Shown one piece after another: positions 46,057-56,890 of a stretch of DNA of 64,000 nucleotides; the stretch's first letter is position 1; each line of letters begins with the position of its first letter. The notes beneath the pieces were generated by a model. The model searched no databases and was not told the DNA's origin. It saw only the letters and a program-made list of their open reading frames with translations. The DNA is from Haemonchus contortus (Eukaryota > Nematoda > Chromadorea > Rhabditida > Trichostrongylidae), in the NCBI GenBank assembly GCA_000469685.2, contig LS997565.1, positions 37,165,819 to 37,229,818 on the forward strand, read 5' to 3'. Both the position numbers and the translations under genes were made by a program.

Positions 46057-48115
46057 GATTGGTCCTGTTCGACTCCGTTCGAACATTTGAGTTTGTTACC
46101 AACCAAGAGCTTTACCTGAGAGAGACGAGAAATTGCAGAATTTTGTGGATTGGGTGGATACATGAAAAAGAGGGGCAAACTTTCAAGCCAAATTTCAATT
46201 CAAATCGTTTGGTAGTTGGATGAAATCGTCAGTGAAGCAATTCGCTCAGGTCCAATCTATCTTGGTTTGATCGTGAACAGAGACGTATACAGTACAGCTT
46301 CGCCTATGGGAGCTAGTGAGGAGAGCCAGGAAAAGTCGGATAGTTGTCGGTGGCCTAGGTCCCCGATTCGCTGATAAGCCAGAGATTGTGTCATAATAAA
46401 CTTTTATCAATAAATATCTTACAAATGTTTTACTCACACCGTAAGGCCGGCATATGATTAGGTGCTGTGGCGAAATGTTTATGATGTAGCGCTTCCATAG
46501 CATGTTTTCTTCTGCCATTTAGTACTTGTAAGAAGTGATAAGTAATGAAAAAATGCTATATTCAAAACGAGAAAATACACGCGTTCCCATTTGAGTACGG
46601 ACTTTTTCAATTTTAACCTAGTGATACATTATTAACAACATTTTGGTTACTTTGCTGACAGATCCATACAAGCGAAGTATAGGGGTCATAGTGAAGCGAT
46701 TCCCTGGCGGAACACGATTTTGAGAGTAAAGCAGTAGAATGAAATAGGAAAGCCGAACCGTACCTTTGAGGCTCACCAAAACTCTTTGCCATACTGACGG
46801 CTGCGTGAATCGGATTGGAGCGAATTCTAGGATGTCAACAGATGTACCTGAAAGTATTCTACTCGAACGGCGAAAAGTTCTTGTTACGGAATGTTTATTA
46901 GAATATTGCTAGCGAAAGTTTGAAGACCTATTTGAAATAGCTATGCGATAGAAGAGAAGTTACTGGAGGGATGCAAGTTCAAGGGAGTATGAAGCCCTCT
47001 ACGTACACACATATTTGGAAACTTGATGGTTTGGGCATGCACCTAAATCTGAGGATTCTGCTCCTCAAATTCAAGACCATGCTTAACCCTCTCCCAGTGA
47101 CCTCCATGAGAAATTTACAACTCGGCTCTTCGTACAGAAAAAAGTTCCAATGCTGGAAAAAGAAAGGGATGAAAATAAATTGGGGTTTATATGGTGGGAG
47201 CTCAAGTAGGCGGAGTAGGCGTAGGAAGCTAATAATTTGGTGAAGCTCTAATGTTGAGAGAAATGGCACGAATGTAGTGAAAGTGTCTTGGAAGCATCAT
47301 GTACACAAGAAGAAGGAGAAGGTGTGCATGGAAGGGAAGGACGTGGGGGAGAACTATGTGACTTGACGTAGGATGGTTTCAAGATTGGTCGAGTTGAAAA
47401 TATGATCCCTTCATTCCTTGACCTCGATCAATACCTGTTGATATTTTTGATTTCATTTCGATTTTTTGATTTGATTATTGATTGATACAAAGGGCGGCAG
47501 CTGGAACCGAGCGGGTATAGATATGAAAGTTGGCAGAGAAATTTACTATCAATTCAAAAAAAAAATCTGTTTGTAGTCAAGCTTGAGCCCCGGCGCCCTA
47601 ATTAGTACTAATAATTTGCCCTGGAAATATTTGTTACAACAGAATCAAAGCCGGAGCAAAAAAAAGAGTTCCGACTCATTTAGGGATGGTGATCACGATG
47701 TATGGGTGGGAACATTTGGTGTAGCGATACAAAGTGGTTCCAGTAGAGAGACTCCCCGAAACGATTGTCAATTGAAAAAAACGGAGATCTCATTGCCCAT
47801 GTTTTTGCTAACAATCGATAGAACGACACTTCCACTTGATAAAAGCCTTCCTTTACTGGAAATTGCTACTCTCCTGAATCATGACTACAGTAAAGTGAAC
47901 AGGTATGGCCATGCAATTTGCTATAGCGGAGCGGTTGTACTGAATTTTGCACGAGGATCCCAAATAATCAGTAGTGTTACAAGAGTAGAGAGAAAGCGTC
48001 AGCGACAATTTTGATTGACAGCCAGCTAGATGATAAGAGAGGGAACTTCCATGAATGTGGGGTGAGAAAAACCCCTGGCTTGTCTGACTGTTGGCAGTTT
48101 TGTGCGTAGCCGATG

Positions 48116-48144
48116 CTTGTTAAGAAGGACACTTTCTTAACAAG
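48116..48144. repeat. Short perfect hairpin
   Basis: CTTGTTAAGAA, a 7-nt loop GGACACT, then TTCTTAACAAG. Confidence 0.85.
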
Positions 48145-48939
48145 TAATCCATCATCAAATGCTTCGTAAATCACTGTAATGTTGCAAAGAACTCAAAGGG
48201 CAAGGTTATGCTATTGATTGAACTGCTCGACTACCATGGAAAACCCTGCCTCAGAAGTAATTTGGTCCAGCGGAACGGAATGGGAACCCACCCTCCTGTA
48301 GCCCACACGGCAACGCCCAAGTGATGAGCGCCATTAGACTTTTTATGCGGTGAAATGATCAGTTTCGTTAATGAATCTAATCATCGATTCTTTCGGGAGC
48401 CGATGCTTTGAGCTATGGCTAGGATGAGGAGAACTCTGGCTTCAATGAGAGATCTACGGTTTCAGCTCCAAGCCCGAATTCCGCCCCCATTCTTCATGAA
48501 GGAGAAATATCGAATAATAAGCCCCAGTGTTATGAAGTTTTTCTAACTTTTAACTTCCTTCGACCAGGCATTAAAAAAACCTTCAACGAAGTTCTGTCAA
48601 TGACGAAACAACATGAAAAACACTTCGAAAAAGTCAAAAATTAGCCTCAATCAACTGTTCGATGGACCTAAAAATAAGCGCTAGCGCTTGGTTGAGAAAC
48701 AGCCAGCGGACTATTAGTAGGTTTTGTAGTATGGTGTAAAGTATGAGAGCGTTATGATGTAAAGTATCCAAGTGGGTTCCTCAGGTACTGCTCAGACTTA
48801 TGCTCCATATCCTTTCTACCCTTACCCTTCTTCTCTAACTAGATAGATGACTACACAAGCACACCATTTACGAATTATCCCAGCGAACGTGATCAAAAAA
48901 ACGCTATGATGCTGTCATTGGGAGCGGCTGCTTATAGAG

Positions 48940-49455
48940 AAAGTTGGGCAGAGGTTTTGTAATGAAAAGCGACGCCCTATTACGCACGCATGGCCCAGGG
49001 ATCAAGTCTGGGGTCGGTGGTCCTAGGCAAAACAGTAAGTAAAGTGCAACAAATTGAAGTCTTTGGAGCATAGAAAACGGAGCATAGAAAACAAAAATAA
49101 GCAAGCACATCAAGAGGACATAACAATCTGACAGACTGAAGACGGTTCGTTCCTCTTTTTCACTAGATAAACCACCGTCTCCACGTTCCACTGAGGCTCA
49201 TCAGTAGTTTGAGGTTAGTGGGAAAAAGAAAGAGAAAAAGAAGGTGTTAAAAATAAGTATTCCGCTTTTCTAGGGTCGGTTAATTGTCTCCAGAGTGGTC
49301 TACGAGTATAGGAGCGCTGATCTGCACAATGGCTGGACACTACATGTCATTGTACCGACCAAAGGCGCATTCAAAAGCTCCTACGATTTGAGTGAAAGTC
49401 GAATGCGGGGTGCATACCCTAAACGGGATTGACTAGTGCCACAGATTTCATCCCC
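48940..49455 (+). mobile_element. SINE copy interrupted by about 230 bp
   Basis: The head AGTTGGGCAGAGGTTTTGTA through the GGTCGGTGGTCCTAGGC block covers 48940-49036. The copy then resumes at TTCTAGGGTCGGTTAATTG (about 49268) and runs to the tail AAACGGGATTGACTAGTGCC. The intervening sequence holds a tandem GGAGCATAGAAAAC repeat and a purine stretch. Confidence 0.7.
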
Positions 49456-50232
49456 CATCCTTACAACAAAGTTGTAAATATAGTCTATCTATTTTATTGA
49501 TGATGGAACTCGTGTTGAGTTCTTTTCAGGTGGCATCAAATGAGAGTTATTCCAAAAGTATTCAAATTTATTCTAACGGACTAGGTACAAGACTACATAA
49601 GAGAACATTCAAAACAGAACATTCACTAGAGTTTTATTTACAGCCATGATGGACTGCTGTGAGGTAAATCTCAAAATTTCTTTGAGTTATTTGGGCAATA
49701 CTAACTTTATAAGAACAATCGACTAAAAATTCGAGAGATTCATTGAAGGTTTTATAATGATTTGAACCACATCGATTGAGTAAAACAACTCTGAGGTATA
49801 TATGTAATTATTCAGATACACTGTAGTAAGTGGTTGAAAAGCGCTCAGGTGACGCTCATGACGACTGCCGGCAATGAACGACTTCTTTCGGCTGATCGGT
49901 CGTCAGTGATAGCAGCGCATGTCGTTATGGAAGCAAGCGTTCCTAGTGGCCCCGATATGTAGCTGATTTGCGAATTGGCCAGATGACGTCCACGTTTGTC
50001 GAAAATGTTTGTTGTTTTTTGCTTTAATAGCTGCTTTAATAACATAGGAATACAATTTATGATTTGAGCTTCAACCTCATTCAATTTCCTCTTGAGGTCC
50101 CGATTTTAATAAAGTTTTAAAGAAGCATAAGACACTGCCAACACGCGGAAAAGTTTTACACAAAAATGGCTGAAATCATTGGAACTGTTGAGAAAAGGGG
50201 AAAGGGTAAAGTCCTACGGTGAATTAACTTCG

Positions 50233-50360
50233 CTTACAGGATGTACCCCGCATTCGAATCCCCCCTCAGAATCGCAATGGTGTTTGGGATACAATACGTG
50301 GCCTGTACAATGACTTGCAGTGATCAGCCGATGTGTGTCTGTAGTGCTGGGCCACTTGCC
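50233..50360 (-). mobile_element. SINE fragment (tail half)
   Basis: ACCCCGCATTCGAATCCCCC, CAGAATCGCAATGGTGTTTG, ACAATGACTTGCAGTGATCA and GCCGATGTGTG match the reverse complement of the tail. Confidence 0.65.
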
Positions 50361-51144
50361 ACTGACATATTCCTCTATTTGCATATCAATTCTGTATTTA
50401 TGAGTAGCTTATTTCACTTAGCAGCTTCTCTGATTCTACATGAATTTTTAGGTACAAATTTATGTTTCGTCCCTTTTCCTCATTATCCATTCTACTTCTC
50501 TAATGAAAATTCTTTAAAAACCCTTGAATAACCCTACCTATTCCCATTTAACCCATTCCCTTTGTCCACTGAAAATAGACCGAAAGTGCCTGGGAGCCTC
50601 AGAGGAAAGTGGAGACGGTGGTCCATCTGGTAAAAGACGGCAGTGAAATCTTTAGCTTCGTTTTAATTACTTTGTCTTTTTGCTGTTTTTACCCATTGTT
50701 TCACATGCTCCACTGATCTCGGGATAGCTCACCATTAGTCGGCTGTGGTCCAAGTATTGTCGCTTTTGGCAGAGCTTAGAGGTAGAAGATACTCGAGTTT
50801 CAACCAAAAGAAATGGCTTTTCAGAATTCTCGTAGACTATCTTAGCAAAGACCAACAATCATATCTGAGATATTATTATACTGTGCCAAGATTCACTTCA
50901 ACTCGAACACAACATCACCTTGCTCCATCCAACCGAGAGATCGAAAAGATGGATCATTCGAAACTGTTTTTTTTTGAAAACCAAAAAATATCTCACCTGC
51001 TCCACCCTTCCGCCGCCCCTTCCAGATCTCATGCTTCACTTTTACTCTTTTGTCTTCGTGACTGTCTAGCTGTCTTTTAGGAGGTTGAATGAAAAAGCAC
51101 CAAGTTTGGACAGTTTGATCCACATGAAGTTCAAAATACTCCTA

Positions 51145-51262
51145 GGTAGATCCCGGTTCGACTTAACGAGCCTTCTATGTCACGAAATCTGCCCACCAAG
51201 TGGTCATTAGCAGAGTCTTTTAAGAGGACAAAAGCATTAACTTGGGCAGTGACTGAACTCCT
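51145..51262 (+). mobile_element. SINE fragment (middle)
   Basis: AGATCCCGGTTCGACTTAAC, then AAAGCATTAACTTGGGCAG. The head and tail are absent. Confidence 0.45.
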
Positions 51263-51899
51263 CGCTATCAAAAACCTAGCACTGATCAGGTGAAACTATT
51301 CTAATCTTCAGACAGCAGTAATTTTACTTTGGTCAATAATTAAAACTTGCAAAATCTCAATCCTATTTATGCTATCTTAGCCCTAACTACCGAGACCGAC
51401 TTCGCGATGGACGACGAAGCAGTTCTATGTAGATGAAAGGGAGATGAGACATTTTAAAAGGCTTCGTTTCTGATGGCTCGTGTTTGCGACAAGATTTCGC
51501 TTTGCCGACAAAGGGGTCTTCATGTACCCAAAAAGTCTTCGTTTCCATTCCTACTCATTATGGTGCACAGAATAAAACCTTTAACTGGGATTCTGCGAGA
51601 CGGAGTCATAGGTCCTTTTTTCAATGCTTATGCAACAAAAGCAGCTAGGTGTCAATTTTGTGGTTCGCGATTCCAAATAAAATTTTGGTTTTATAATAGG
51701 GTATACGAGTTTTCAGGATCGTGCATGAGGTCTACAGAGCATCGGTGTATCGGTCGGTTAATCCATGAGAAAGGCTCGTTACTCTTTTATAATACTTGAG
51801 GAGCAGTAGTCAAGGTAGAAATAATGTGAGGCAAATTTAGAGCATATGGTTGATTTCGCGAGGCAGGCTAGCATGAGATGACAGCAACCTATCATTCGT

Positions 51900-52010
51900 G
51901 AAGCTGCACTGCATTTTTGCACATCTCCCGGACCGAGAGCTTTCGGGCACAGGCCTGGGCTGCTCGAGAGCTCTCGGCCCGGAAGATGTACAAAAATGCA
52001 GTGCAGCTTC
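51900..52010. mobile_element. Fold-back element, 46-bp arms
   Basis: The left arm 51900-51945 (GAAGCTGCACTGCATTTTTG...) and right arm 51965-52010 are reverse complements with four mismatches, separated by 19 nt. It would form a long hairpin. No coding content. Confidence 0.88.
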
Positions 52011-52204
52011 AGCTTCGAGCCTGCCTGAGCCGGTGTCCTGTGCGGTGCGTTATATATTAGAAAAAAATTTATGAGCTTGCTTCAGCTCCGTCCAATGGCT
52101 ACAATGTTTGATAATTCTGGTGTATATTAATCGTAAATTTTTTAAAAAGTTGAATGCCAAGGCGTGGTAATGTCAAGCGAATGCATAAAATCTAAAACTG
52201 TCTT

Positions 52205-52436
52205 GGCGTTTATCAATGCCGTCTGCGGGATGCGCCACCGCATCCCACTTCTTTTTAAAATCGTGGAGGCATATTGGATGCGTATGTGATACATACAATG
52301 ACTAGAGGTGGCCAGCCGATGCACCAGAGCTTTTATCCTCCTAGACGACACCGGTACTAATCAACCGCACTGGAGGGATAGAAGGCTTGGTTGACCAGCG
52401 GATATCTGCTTTGAACTCATGACCATGTAGGACGGC
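52205..52436 (-). mobile_element. SINE copy, head-to-head with the next
   Basis: Tail CTTGGCGTTTATCAATGCCG, GGTGGCCAGCCGATGCACCA, CTTTTATCCTCCTAGACGAC and AGAAGGCTTGGTTGACCAGC in reverse order, ending near a damaged B box. Confidence 0.75.
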
Positions 52437-52570
52437 AAGTAACGCACCATAACATATGGTGTGAAGATTGAATCCCTACTTGCCCTGGCCAACCAAGCTT
52501 TCCACCCTTTGGGGTCGATTGATTGATACTAGACTCATCTGAGAACAAAAAAGTACCGGCTTGTATATCG
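52437..52570 (+). mobile_element. SINE copy, 5' half
   Basis: GCAAGTAACGCACCATAACA, B-box-like AGATTGAATCCC, CTGGCCAACCAAGCTTTCCA and AGACTCATCTGAGAAC. It is truncated before the tail and directly adjoins the preceding inverted copy. Confidence 0.7.
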
Positions 52571-53833
52571 TATATAATCAGCAGACTTCGGCGCTGCTGT
52601 CATCGTAATGCACCTGAAATGAACCCAAGACGGATGAATAGACCAACTTCCAACGGCGCGATGAACGTTTGATCTCATGGTTGTTTGACGCCGAGGACCC
52701 CATCGGTATAAGATGGATGATCATATGAATCAAATGAGATTTGATGAACGGCCATGACACACGAATGCTCTGGGACGATCCCAAAATGGCGATAATATTT
52801 CTCTAAAAGAACCAGATTTCAGCGGGATGCCTTACGAATCACGTGGCTAGGCCAGTTGTTTGAGTAAACATAGCACTGTGGGTGGTCTGAATTAAGGGGT
52901 TATTCGAAAGTCACATGATTCCGAAAGTGAGCTCAGTCGTCATGGGAGTTCAAATTGTTTGCAGATAAAATTAATTTTAGGAAGAAAATGATATTAGGCA
53001 ACAGGTTCGATAGTGAATTTGTTCTGAAGAAACTTGGGCTTCTTTATCGTATCACTCCAGTGTCACTCCTCGACCACCTAAAGGGGAATGTCCTGGCTAT
53101 TTCAAGAGGTCGCAAAAGTTCGTAACTTAAGATGACCCTCATTTCAATCGGTATCGTGGCAGTCAAGGGAAAGGCGTTATGAGTGCAGGTGCACCACGGC
53201 CACGTGGCCACGGACGATGTCACTCAAGGTTCATTTCGGCGAAACAGGACAACGACATTCCTGCATATCCCACTGCATGTAAATCGACTGATGGGAAGGG
53301 GACTCAGAACTATTTTCCTACAGATCTCCCTAACAATTAAATTCGAACACGGCAAAAGGGACTAAGGTTAGTCCATCGCATAGGGCTTGCTGTTACAGCA
53401 AGTATGTTCACAACCTATGACGTTTTTCTTTAACTGGTATTCTTCCCGTTTGCTTCGCTAGATCTTCCGAAGTTTTTTCTATAAACAGAGGAGATGTGGT
53501 TCTCAAGTGTGCTTTTTAGGGTTTGTCTTATTTTAGGTGATGGGGAGAAAGGATAAGGATCAAGAAAATAGATTAGAGGGTGCTAGGGTAGGTTGGGCAT
53601 TTTTCTTCGGAGAGGACGTCTCTACTGAATGTCCCTCAATCGGTGGAGCAACGAAATAGGTCGTGGATAGTAAATCATGTCTGTCGCTGGTGAAATCTGA
53701 TGAGGAGCGTCAGAAGGTAAAAACAAGGATTCTTTACGGCATATGTTCCTAATTCTGTGGCCGAAAGAACGATCAGAGCTTCACCTTATCAGACGCGCAA
53801 AACTTCCTCCATCGTTACTTCACCCTGACTATC

Positions 53834-55016
53834 TACAGGGTGTCCCAAAATTATTTGCGCCAAAGTTCAGTAATTTTTAAGGTAGAAATAATCTATCAAA
53901 TTCACATTACCTGTTATTAATTAATTGCATAAGAAGGGTTCCTCGCAATATGCATGGTTGCTGATGTGAAACTCCCAATATCTTCCAGATGGAGGAGGCT
54001 TATTCAATGCCACTTGCAATCAATGACACGCGACAGGTGGAAGGGCGTTATGAAATTCCTTGGGATTTTTGTAATAACCGTGAAGGAGGCTATTAAGCAA
54101 TAAAGAGAAAAAGCTTGAATCAGAGACAAACCAGGAAAGGTATATAGGTAGAATGATTCTGAAGATAGGCCTATTAAAATGTTCCGTCTGCCAATCGGTC
54201 GGGATTCTGGGTGACCCATCAAAAGGAAGTCAACGGGCACGGCTTACAGGAGTTATCGCGATGGAAGAATGTCATGCGGAACCTTTACTGCCATTCCCAT
54301 CGTGTGCAGAAATTTCGCCTCAGTTCCGATCTCAACAGATACTGCCGGGCCAAAAATGCAGAAAGTCGAAAGTGATGACACGCAACCCTTCGTCGTTTTC
54401 TTTGGTCAAGAAATTTCTTATGATAAAGCCATTCCTCAACAACCAAAACATTCGCGTTCTGGAAAGAAACGCCTAATGTGTAATATCTCACAAAATGGTT
54501 GCTATCAAAGTAGTAAAATTATGTTTTCCGAGGAAATCAGTGGCAAGGGTGAGCCGCTCATGGTTTTTTCGGTGCAGGCATGAAAATTGACTAAGACCAG
54601 TACTCAAACGGCGTACTGATGGAAGTAAATGAAACATTGATCCGACTACGTTTTCTGAAACATCTCGCAGTCCTTCCAGCGGGACGCTTCTCCAGCCCAC
54701 AGAGCCAAGATTGCCCGCGAGTGGTGCCGACGACAGCTGCCCGACTTCATTGGTGAAGAGGGAAGGTCACCCTAGTTTTCCAGAACTTGACTCGCTTGAC
54801 CCCACGACTTGTCCCTGGTTAGAGGAGAACCTTTCGAGTTTGCAGTCCCAATTTGGAGTCCTAGAATGCAAATTGCTGGATTTTGAAATGCGACTTTAGC
54901 ATGTTGTAGCACATAGTGTTAGCTAGCGTGCATAGAAATTCCATCGTATTTCGCAGTTGAAAAGTTTCAAATATTTTGCTATAAATCGGCGCAAATAATT
55001 TTGGGACACCCTGTAC
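53834..55016 (+). mobile_element. Tc/mariner-superfamily transposon, 1179 bp, degenerate coding region
   Basis: The element 53836-55014 is flanked by TA on both sides. Its terminal inverted repeats, beginning CAGGGTGTCCCAAAATTATT, are identical over 26 bp. The plus strand carries a decayed transposase, including FQRDASPAHRAKIAREW near 54674-54724, which matches the family pattern FQxDxAPAH around the second catalytic Asp, followed by LPDFI. Internal stops and frameshifts break the frame. Confidence 0.92.
54110..54960 (+). pseudogene. Tc/mariner transposase remnant
   Basis: Segments in order: a basic region near 54230-54360, a region like the first catalytic Asp (FFGQEISYD near 54397-54424, corresponding to the family's FxDEKxF), then the FQRDASPAH block and a C-terminal piece. 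Several stop codons and at least one frameshift separate them. It cannot be active. Confidence 0.82.
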
Positions 55017-55460
55017 AAGTGTTTGGTAGTTGTGAGAATAAGAAGAGAAATTTGTGTTGAGTATTAGTTGACCTGCGTTTTAAAATAAGAAATTACTTTT
55101 TTAAAGAGACCTAAATAAGCTTATTTCGAATGTAAGTCACCATGTCGGTCCTGGCATCATATTGGTAAACAAATTTTTTTCGCTGTTTTCACAGTTTATT
55201 TTCCAATTACAATAAACAACTAATTAACCAATAGGTATTATCCTTGTAAAGGCCCATCATGCTCCTTAGTATCACTCTTGCATCGACACCCTAAGCATGG
55301 GAGCATGGTTATAAGCTGTGATGGAAGAAAGGGATTGGGAGTGGAACTGACAAGATCGATCGTTTGTTGGTATGCATCTCTTTCTACAGAACTACCAGAC
55401 GAAAACTATCTCACAGAGCCACAGAGTTCTATAGATAAAAGTGGTTTCATGGCCCTTCCT

Positions 55461-55675
55461 GCTGCTTTCATAGTCCGCCGGCCGGCCGGCCGGCGTGCCG
55501 GCGGAGGCAGTGCTAGGGGGAGGAGGGAGGCAGACAGTGTAAGGCAAACAGTCCACGCCCCTTCAAAGGTTGTTTGTTTTCAGCCCCTAGAAGGGGCGTG
55601 CACTGTCTGCCTATCTGTCTGCCTCCCTCCTCCCCCGGCACGCCGGTCGGGCGGCCGGCGGACTATGAAAGCAGC
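55461..55675. mobile_element. GC-rich fold-back palindrome, 215 bp
   Basis: GCTGCTTTCATAGTCCGCCG at the left and its reverse complement at the right end (55656-55675) start two arms of about 80-100 bp. These continue through CGGCC repeats, GGCACGCCGG, GGGGGAGGAGGGAGGCAGAC and the AAGGGGCGTG/CACGCCCCTT pair. The centre near 55565-55590 is AT-richer. The arms differ by a few changes and short indels. No coding capacity. Confidence 0.9.
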
Positions 55676-55897
55676 CATTTCTACATCATTATCATCGTTT
55701 ATAAGCATCCCGGAAAAATCGACCTAGGACCGATGTAAAAATTGAAGAGTTTGACTATTCTCCAATCCAATCTATGGAATTTTAGGGTAAAAAATTATAT
55801 TTGATACTGACCGAGTAAGGTTCGGAAAGAAGAGTTCAGATCTTCGACACGTCGCGAGGCTTCTTGACGGAGATTCTGAGCTCCCCTTCCCAAACTC

Positions 55898-56479
55898 TAC
55901 AGGGGTGCCCAAAAAAAAGAGACACCATGCATGGGCCTTAATCCAGGGCGGAATACGTCGCACCGATTGAAGCAGCAGAAGAATGTGATTGAGTAAATTG
56001 TACTAAGAATGTTGCTTGATGGAAGGAAGCAGGAACCCGTGTGGTTCCTAAATCGGCATCAAAATATGAAGCCGTCTGCCATTACGGACGCGCTCAAGAC
56101 GACTTATGGGATATCGGTCGGCAACAAGCAGATACGCAACTTTCTCAATCGAGTCGCTCACGGACAGATTTCTGGGCATCGTCGCTTAGGACCTGGAAGA
56201 CCGCTGACTTCCTGTAGCCCCGACAACTCCGCAATGGTCTACGACGTCGTGGGGACGAGCCGATCTCGCCGACCTCAGACGACATCAAATTTGCAAATTT
56301 GCGTGGCAAAAACTTTCGATTTCGTCCGTGCGGAAGGTCACTGAAGAATTACGTGATCGAGTACAATGTGTTCTTGATTTTGCGGGTGGTAATATTCAGT
56401 CAGGGTTTAATAAAGTTTGATTACATCGGTGGTACAAGCCGAGCAGTGAAAGTGTCTCTTTTTTTTGGGCACCCCTGTA
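55898..56479 (+). mobile_element. Tc/mariner-type element, 578 bp, internally deleted
   Basis: The body 55900-56477 is flanked by TA. Terminal inverted repeats beginning CAGGGGTGCCCAAAAAAAAG are identical over 26 bp. The plus-strand frame 56009-56344 looks like the N-terminal helix-turn-helix part of a transposase (KTTYGISVGNKQIRNFLNRV, then GPGRPLTS, the GRPR-type hook). The catalytic part is missing. Confidence 0.88.
56009..56344 (+). pseudogene. Truncated transposase N-terminus (helix-turn-helix)
   Basis: 111 codons from ATG with a helix-turn-helix-like segment at about residues 27-55 and a GRP-like linker at about residues 62-66. The catalytic DDE/D domain is absent, so it could at most bind element ends. 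Confidence 0.65.
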
Positions 56480-56555
56480 CTCCTGCATTCGATGTACAGT
56501 AGGTCCAGAAGCTCAACGACACCACCCAGACTTCCTAAGTTCTCTAGCAAAACTC

Positions 56556-56561
56556 TTTATT
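56556..56561 (-). terminator. Possible poly(A) signal for DUSP12
   Basis: AATAAA on the minus strand, about 330 nt after the stop codon and just before the neighbouring transposon. Confidence 0.35.
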
Positions 56562-56890
56562 CCATCAATCTAGTATATGCGACTAATGACAAATCGTTCT
56601 AGGTTCTACCACATGAAGTAAATACCCTTAGAATTACTTGAAATGTGATCAGCTCTTCAGCCTTGAGAGCCATTTACAAGAAAAAACATTTGAAACGATC
56701 TGTCAATATGAACCAATGCAGAAAAGTATGAAAAATAAGTGCGAGGAGCAATCCTGAGCAGTAGGCAACTAGTTATGTACACATCAAGGCGATAAAATAT
56801 TAAATTTTTAGGTAGATAATTCCAAAATTCAATCGTTATTTTGAATAAGTGAAACACGAGAGGAAGTAGATGCCTGTACAAAGTAAACAA

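Larger units (their letters stand above)
44418..48939. other. No gene recognised, about 4.5 kb
   Basis: Open frames at 45870-46223 (from the purine tract), 46971-47243 and 47583-48014 (143 codons) have no recognisable domain or exon partners. Confidence 0.45.

Noticed and set aside
45870..46223. Open frames on both strands over the purine tract
   Set aside because: Low-complexity Gly/Arg/Glu or Pro/Ser/Phe translation of a GGGA/GGAA repeat.
47583..48014. 143-codon plus-strand open frame
   Set aside because: No recognisable domain and no exon structure; could be a real lineage-specific gene but there is no support.
55278..55727. 149-codon plus-strand open frame with Gly/Arg/Pro-rich middle
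   Set aside because: It reads straight through the GC-rich palindrome; the composition explains the open frame.
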